The notes under the pieces: model-generated | The model's database searches: none | Told to the model about the DNA's origin: nothing | What the model saw: the letters and a program-made list of their open reading frames with translations, nothing else | Assembly (NCBI GenBank): GCA_019090295.1 | Contig: JAHRWG010000323.1 | Location: 1-8,121 of the forward strand | Direction of reading: 5' to 3' | From: Cycloclasticus sp. | GTDB lineage: Bacteria; Pseudomonadota; Gammaproteobacteria; Methylococcales; Cycloclasticaceae | Length of the DNA: 8,121 bases | Program-made: the position numbers and the translations under genes | In this document: piece after piece, positions 6,541 through 8,121 of the stretch | Numbering within the stretch: the first letter of the stretch is position 1 | How the letters are laid out: each line of letters opens with the position of its first letter

Positions 6541-6556
6541 TTTATCATTTGATGAA
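6541..6556. promoter_or_regulatory. Possible XylR/DmpR-type activator site
   Basis: TTTATCATTTGATGAA agrees at 13 of 16 positions with TTGATCAATTGATCAA, the palindromic form I recall for XylR activator sites. It is close to the proximal hydroxylase promoter candidate (about 20 nt before its -24 box), nearer than usual for an enhancer. It also overlaps an FNR-like sequence at 6535-6548. Confidence 0.35.
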
Positions 6557-6575
6557 CCTATGGGGATTAAAACAA

Positions 6576-6591
6576 GGGCGAAGCATTGGCA
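6576..6591 (+). promoter_or_regulatory. Possible sigma54 promoter of phenol hydroxylase (proximal candidate)
   Basis: GG at 6577-6578 and GC at 6589-6590 are 10 nt apart, reading GGGCGAAGCATTGGCA. The -24 box keeps GGC and the -12 box matches TTGCA at four of five positions (TGGCA). The predicted start is near 6602, giving a leader of about 70 nt before dmpK. On position it is the most natural of the three rightward candidates. Confidence 0.4.
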
Positions 6592-6671
6592 GTACCGTAG
6601 TGTTGTACTAACGCCATAAAGGGCTGCTTAACAAGTTAGAGAAGATTTTTTAAGCAATTAGCGTATCTGGT

Positions 6672-6971
6672 ATGGAATATGCAATATTTTTAACTATGAG
6701 CGACTTGATGATAGATAAAAATAAGAACGGGCGTAAACCACTAGAAAATTACGTTCACATTACAGGCCTTAGGCTCAATGAAATTATTGAGTTTGACTTT
6801 GCTATTGGAGACCCATTGATGTATGTCGAATTAGCGTTACCTATTGGCCAGTTTCAAGGATTTTGCTCGAAAAATAATGTCATTTTTTTAAATACGGAAC
6901 AGATTAAGGATGTTGAGTACGACCGTAAGAAATGGCGATATGGAGTGCCGGGTGCTGATGAGGATACGTAA
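6672..6971 (+). CDS. dmpK: Phenol hydroxylase assembly subunit P0 (DmpK-like)
   Basis: A small protein (99 aa from ATG 6672) matching the DmpK/PhK family of multicomponent phenol hydroxylases. The recognisable core is YVHITGLRLNEIIEFDFAIGDPLMYVELALP (about residues 27-57) followed by FQGFCSKNNVIFL. In the Pseudomonas dmp system P0 is not needed for the catalytic turnover of the mature enzyme, but binds the oxygenase and helps load iron into it. The start is uncertain: neither ATG 6672 nor ATG 6696 (91 aa, MSDLMIDK) has a Shine-Dalgarno, and ATG 6708 (87 aa) has only a weak GAG. A 91 aa product is closer to the length I expect for the family. It heads the operon, with dmpL 47 nt downstream. 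Confidence 0.9.
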   Translation: MEYAIFLTMSDLMIDKNKNGRKPLENYVHITGLRLNEIIEFDFAIGDPLMYVELALPIGQFQGFCSKNNVIFLNTEQIKDVEYDRKKWRYGVPGADEDT

Positions 6972-7018
6972 GTCTTTATCGAGCTGTAATTTGCTTAGAG
7001 ATTAGGAGAAATATAAGT

Positions 7019-8011
7019 ATGTCAGATATTGGGAAACAAAGAATTAAGCCATTACGGACGAACTATGGCCACATTGAAAGAAGGATCGGTGACAAGCCAG
7101 CAACACGTTACCAAGAAGCGACCTATGATGTTCAAAGTGAAATAGGCTTTCATTATAAGCCGGTGTATGACTCTGGAAGAGACCTTTATGATGTAAATCT
7201 AACAAAAATTGTCATGAAAGACTGGTATTCATTTATGGATCCTAGGCAGTACTTCTATACACCTTATGTGACGGCCAGGTCCCTTCAGCAAGAAGTGATG
7301 GACAAAAATCACACGATGATTGATAAACAGAACTTAATGGCGACAGTGCCTGAAGAGTTAAAGCAGCAAGTGCGTAATGTGGTTATTCCACTTCGTCATG
7401 TGGAATATGCAGCCAATATGAATAATCAATACATTGCAGACAAGTGTTTTGGTGCAAGCATTGCTGGAGTCGCTGCTTACAATGGATTTGATCATATTGC
7501 TATGTCTCAGTACATCAGTAAATTGGCCCTGATGCTCGATGATAATGAAGAGTTGACTCTTCTTGCCGCTAAGGAAGCCTGGGTGAATGATGAACAATGG
7601 CAACCTCTTCGCCGCGTGGTTGAAGATATTTGGGTTATTGATGATTGGTTTGAAACAATGGTTGCTCAAAATATTGTACTGGATGGCCTATTAAACCCTT
7701 TAATTTTTGGTCGTTTTATTGCCGATATAACAGGTAAAGGTGGGTTGCCAATATCTATGTTAGTTAGTTTTATGGGTGACTGGTATACAGAAACAATTCG
7801 GTGGACAAACCAGTTAGTGAAAGTCACGGTAAAAGAATCCGATGCCAATAAAGACTTGTTATGTGGATGGGTTGAAAAGTGGTTGATACGGGTAGAAGAG
7901 GCACTGCAGCCACTCGCTCAAACAGCATTTGGACCAGAAGGCACTAAACATTTAGAGGACGTCAAGCAAGAGTTGCTTGATCGGCTGGCTAAACAAGGAA
8001 TGAAAATTTAA
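7019..8011 (+). CDS. dmpL: Phenol hydroxylase oxygenase beta subunit P1 (DmpL-like)
   Basis: A 330 aa protein of the ferritin-like beta subunit family of soluble diiron monooxygenases; the length is right for DmpL. Typical phenol hydroxylase P1 sequences are seen near the N-terminus: YGHIERRIGDKPATRYQEATYD (16-37), FHYKPVYD (44-51), IVMKDWYSFMDPRQYFYTPYVTAR (64-87). P1 pairs with P3 (DmpN, which carries the diiron centre) and P4 (DmpO) to form the oxygenase that hydroxylates phenol to catechol using O2 and NADH. P1 itself is not expected to hold the diiron site. The ATG is preceded by AGGAGA at 7004-7009. The stop is followed 9 nt later by the next gene, so the operon is tight here. The reading frame is intact with no frameshift. 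Confidence 0.95.
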   Translation: MSDIGKQRIKPLRTNYGHIERRIGDKPATRYQEATYDVQSEIGFHYKPVYDSGRDLYDVNLTKIVMKDWYSFMDPRQYFYTPYVTARSLQQEVMDKNHTMIDKQNLMATVPEELKQQVRNVVIPLRHVEYAANMNNQYIADKCFGASIAGVAAYNGFDHIAMSQYISKLALMLDDNEELTLLAAKEAWVNDEQWQPLRRVVEDIWVIDDWFETMVAQNIVLDGLLNPLIFGRFIADITGKGGLPISMLVSFMGDWYTETIRWTNQLVKVTVKESDANKDLLCGWVEKWLIRVEEALQPLAQTAFGPEGTKHLEDVKQELLDRLAKQGMKI

Positions 8012-8020
8012 GGGGGCAGT

Positions 8021-8121
8021 ATGGCTGAGGGTAAAACATTTATTATATTTCAAGATAATATGGATGCACGTCCTTTTATTGATGCGGTAGAGGCTGATAA
8101 TCCAGAGGCAACCATGCAACA
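8021..8121 (+). CDS. dmpM: Phenol hydroxylase effector subunit P2 (DmpM-like), N-terminal part
   Basis: The reading frame is cut by the window's right edge; 33 residues are visible. The sequence IIFQDNMDARPFIDAVEADNPEA fits the start of the MmoB/DmpM effector family, where 'LQxNxxxRxIxxAIxxDNP' is conserved. This small cofactor-free protein binds the oxygenase and is required for efficient turnover. The ATG lies 9 nt after the dmpL stop, with AGGGGG at 8011-8016 as ribosome site. Position after P0 and P1 follows the usual dmpKLMNOP order. Confidence 0.9.
   Translation, partial: MAEGKTFIIFQDNMDARPFIDAVEADNPEATMQ

Larger units (their letters stand above)
6185..6671. promoter_or_regulatory. Divergent control region between the dehydrogenase and phenol hydroxylase genes
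   Basis: A 487-bp AT-rich stretch with no convincing gene on either strand. It separates the leftward dehydrogenase from the rightward phenol hydroxylase operon. It contains sigma54-type -24/-12 elements in both directions, palindromes resembling XylR/DmpR activator sites (6305-6320, 6365-6389, 6541-6556), and a 7-bp stem TGCTTAA/TTAAGCA (6625-6631 and 6650-6656) in the likely hydroxylase leader. This is the layout expected for an enhancer-binding protein that serves two divergent promoters. Confidence 0.6.

Noticed and set aside
6587..6603. Sigma54 promoter using TTGGCA at 6586-6591 as its -24 box
   Set aside because: The position expected for GC holds GT and the -12 box is poor; the same GGCA serves better as the -12 box of the candidate at 6576-6591.
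7358..7848. Short reading frames antisense to dmpL
   Set aside because: They are reverse-strand shadows of a well-conserved gene with no recognisable protein features.

Overview
The window looks like chromosomal DNA of a moderately AT-rich proteobacterium, most likely a marine gammaproteobacterium able to respire nitrate and degrade aromatic compounds. Cycloclasticus-like or related marine degraders are a guess from gene content and base composition only, not from a species marker. No RNA gene, insertion sequence, CRISPR array or phage gene was seen.

Left block (1-3071, + strand): the distal end of a respiratory nitrate reductase operon. It holds the C-terminus of NarJ, all of NarI with its four haem-ligand histidines, a cytoplasmic parvulin-type peptidyl-prolyl isomerase, and an outer-membrane beta-barrel (porin-like) protein. 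A strong intrinsic terminator follows the porin gene. A large hairpin without a U-tract lies between narI and the isomerase gene.

Middle block (3072-6671): an AT-rich intergenic region, then a DmpR/XylR/MopR-type phenol-sensing sigma54 activator (+), which converges with a gap of only 16 nt on a zinc-dependent alcohol dehydrogenase (-). The 487-bp region right of the dehydrogenase is a divergent control region. It has a very good sigma54 (-24/-12) promoter pointing at the dehydrogenase, several weaker candidates pointing at the phenol hydroxylase genes, and palindromes resembling XylR/DmpR activator sites.

Right block (6672-8121, + strand): the start of a multicomponent phenol hydroxylase operon in the usual order: dmpK (P0, assembly), dmpL (P1, oxygenase beta subunit) and the beginning of dmpM (P2, effector). 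The catalytic subunit (P3), P4 and the reductase (P5) are expected beyond the right edge.

Together: the regulator has the metal-site and phenol-pocket residues known from MopR/DmpR, so it probably senses phenol or methylphenols and drives sigma54 transcription rightward into phenol hydroxylase and leftward into the dehydrogenase. Placing the dehydrogenase in the phenol regulon is the most useful new inference. No wholly undescribed system is evident; the individual parts belong to known families.
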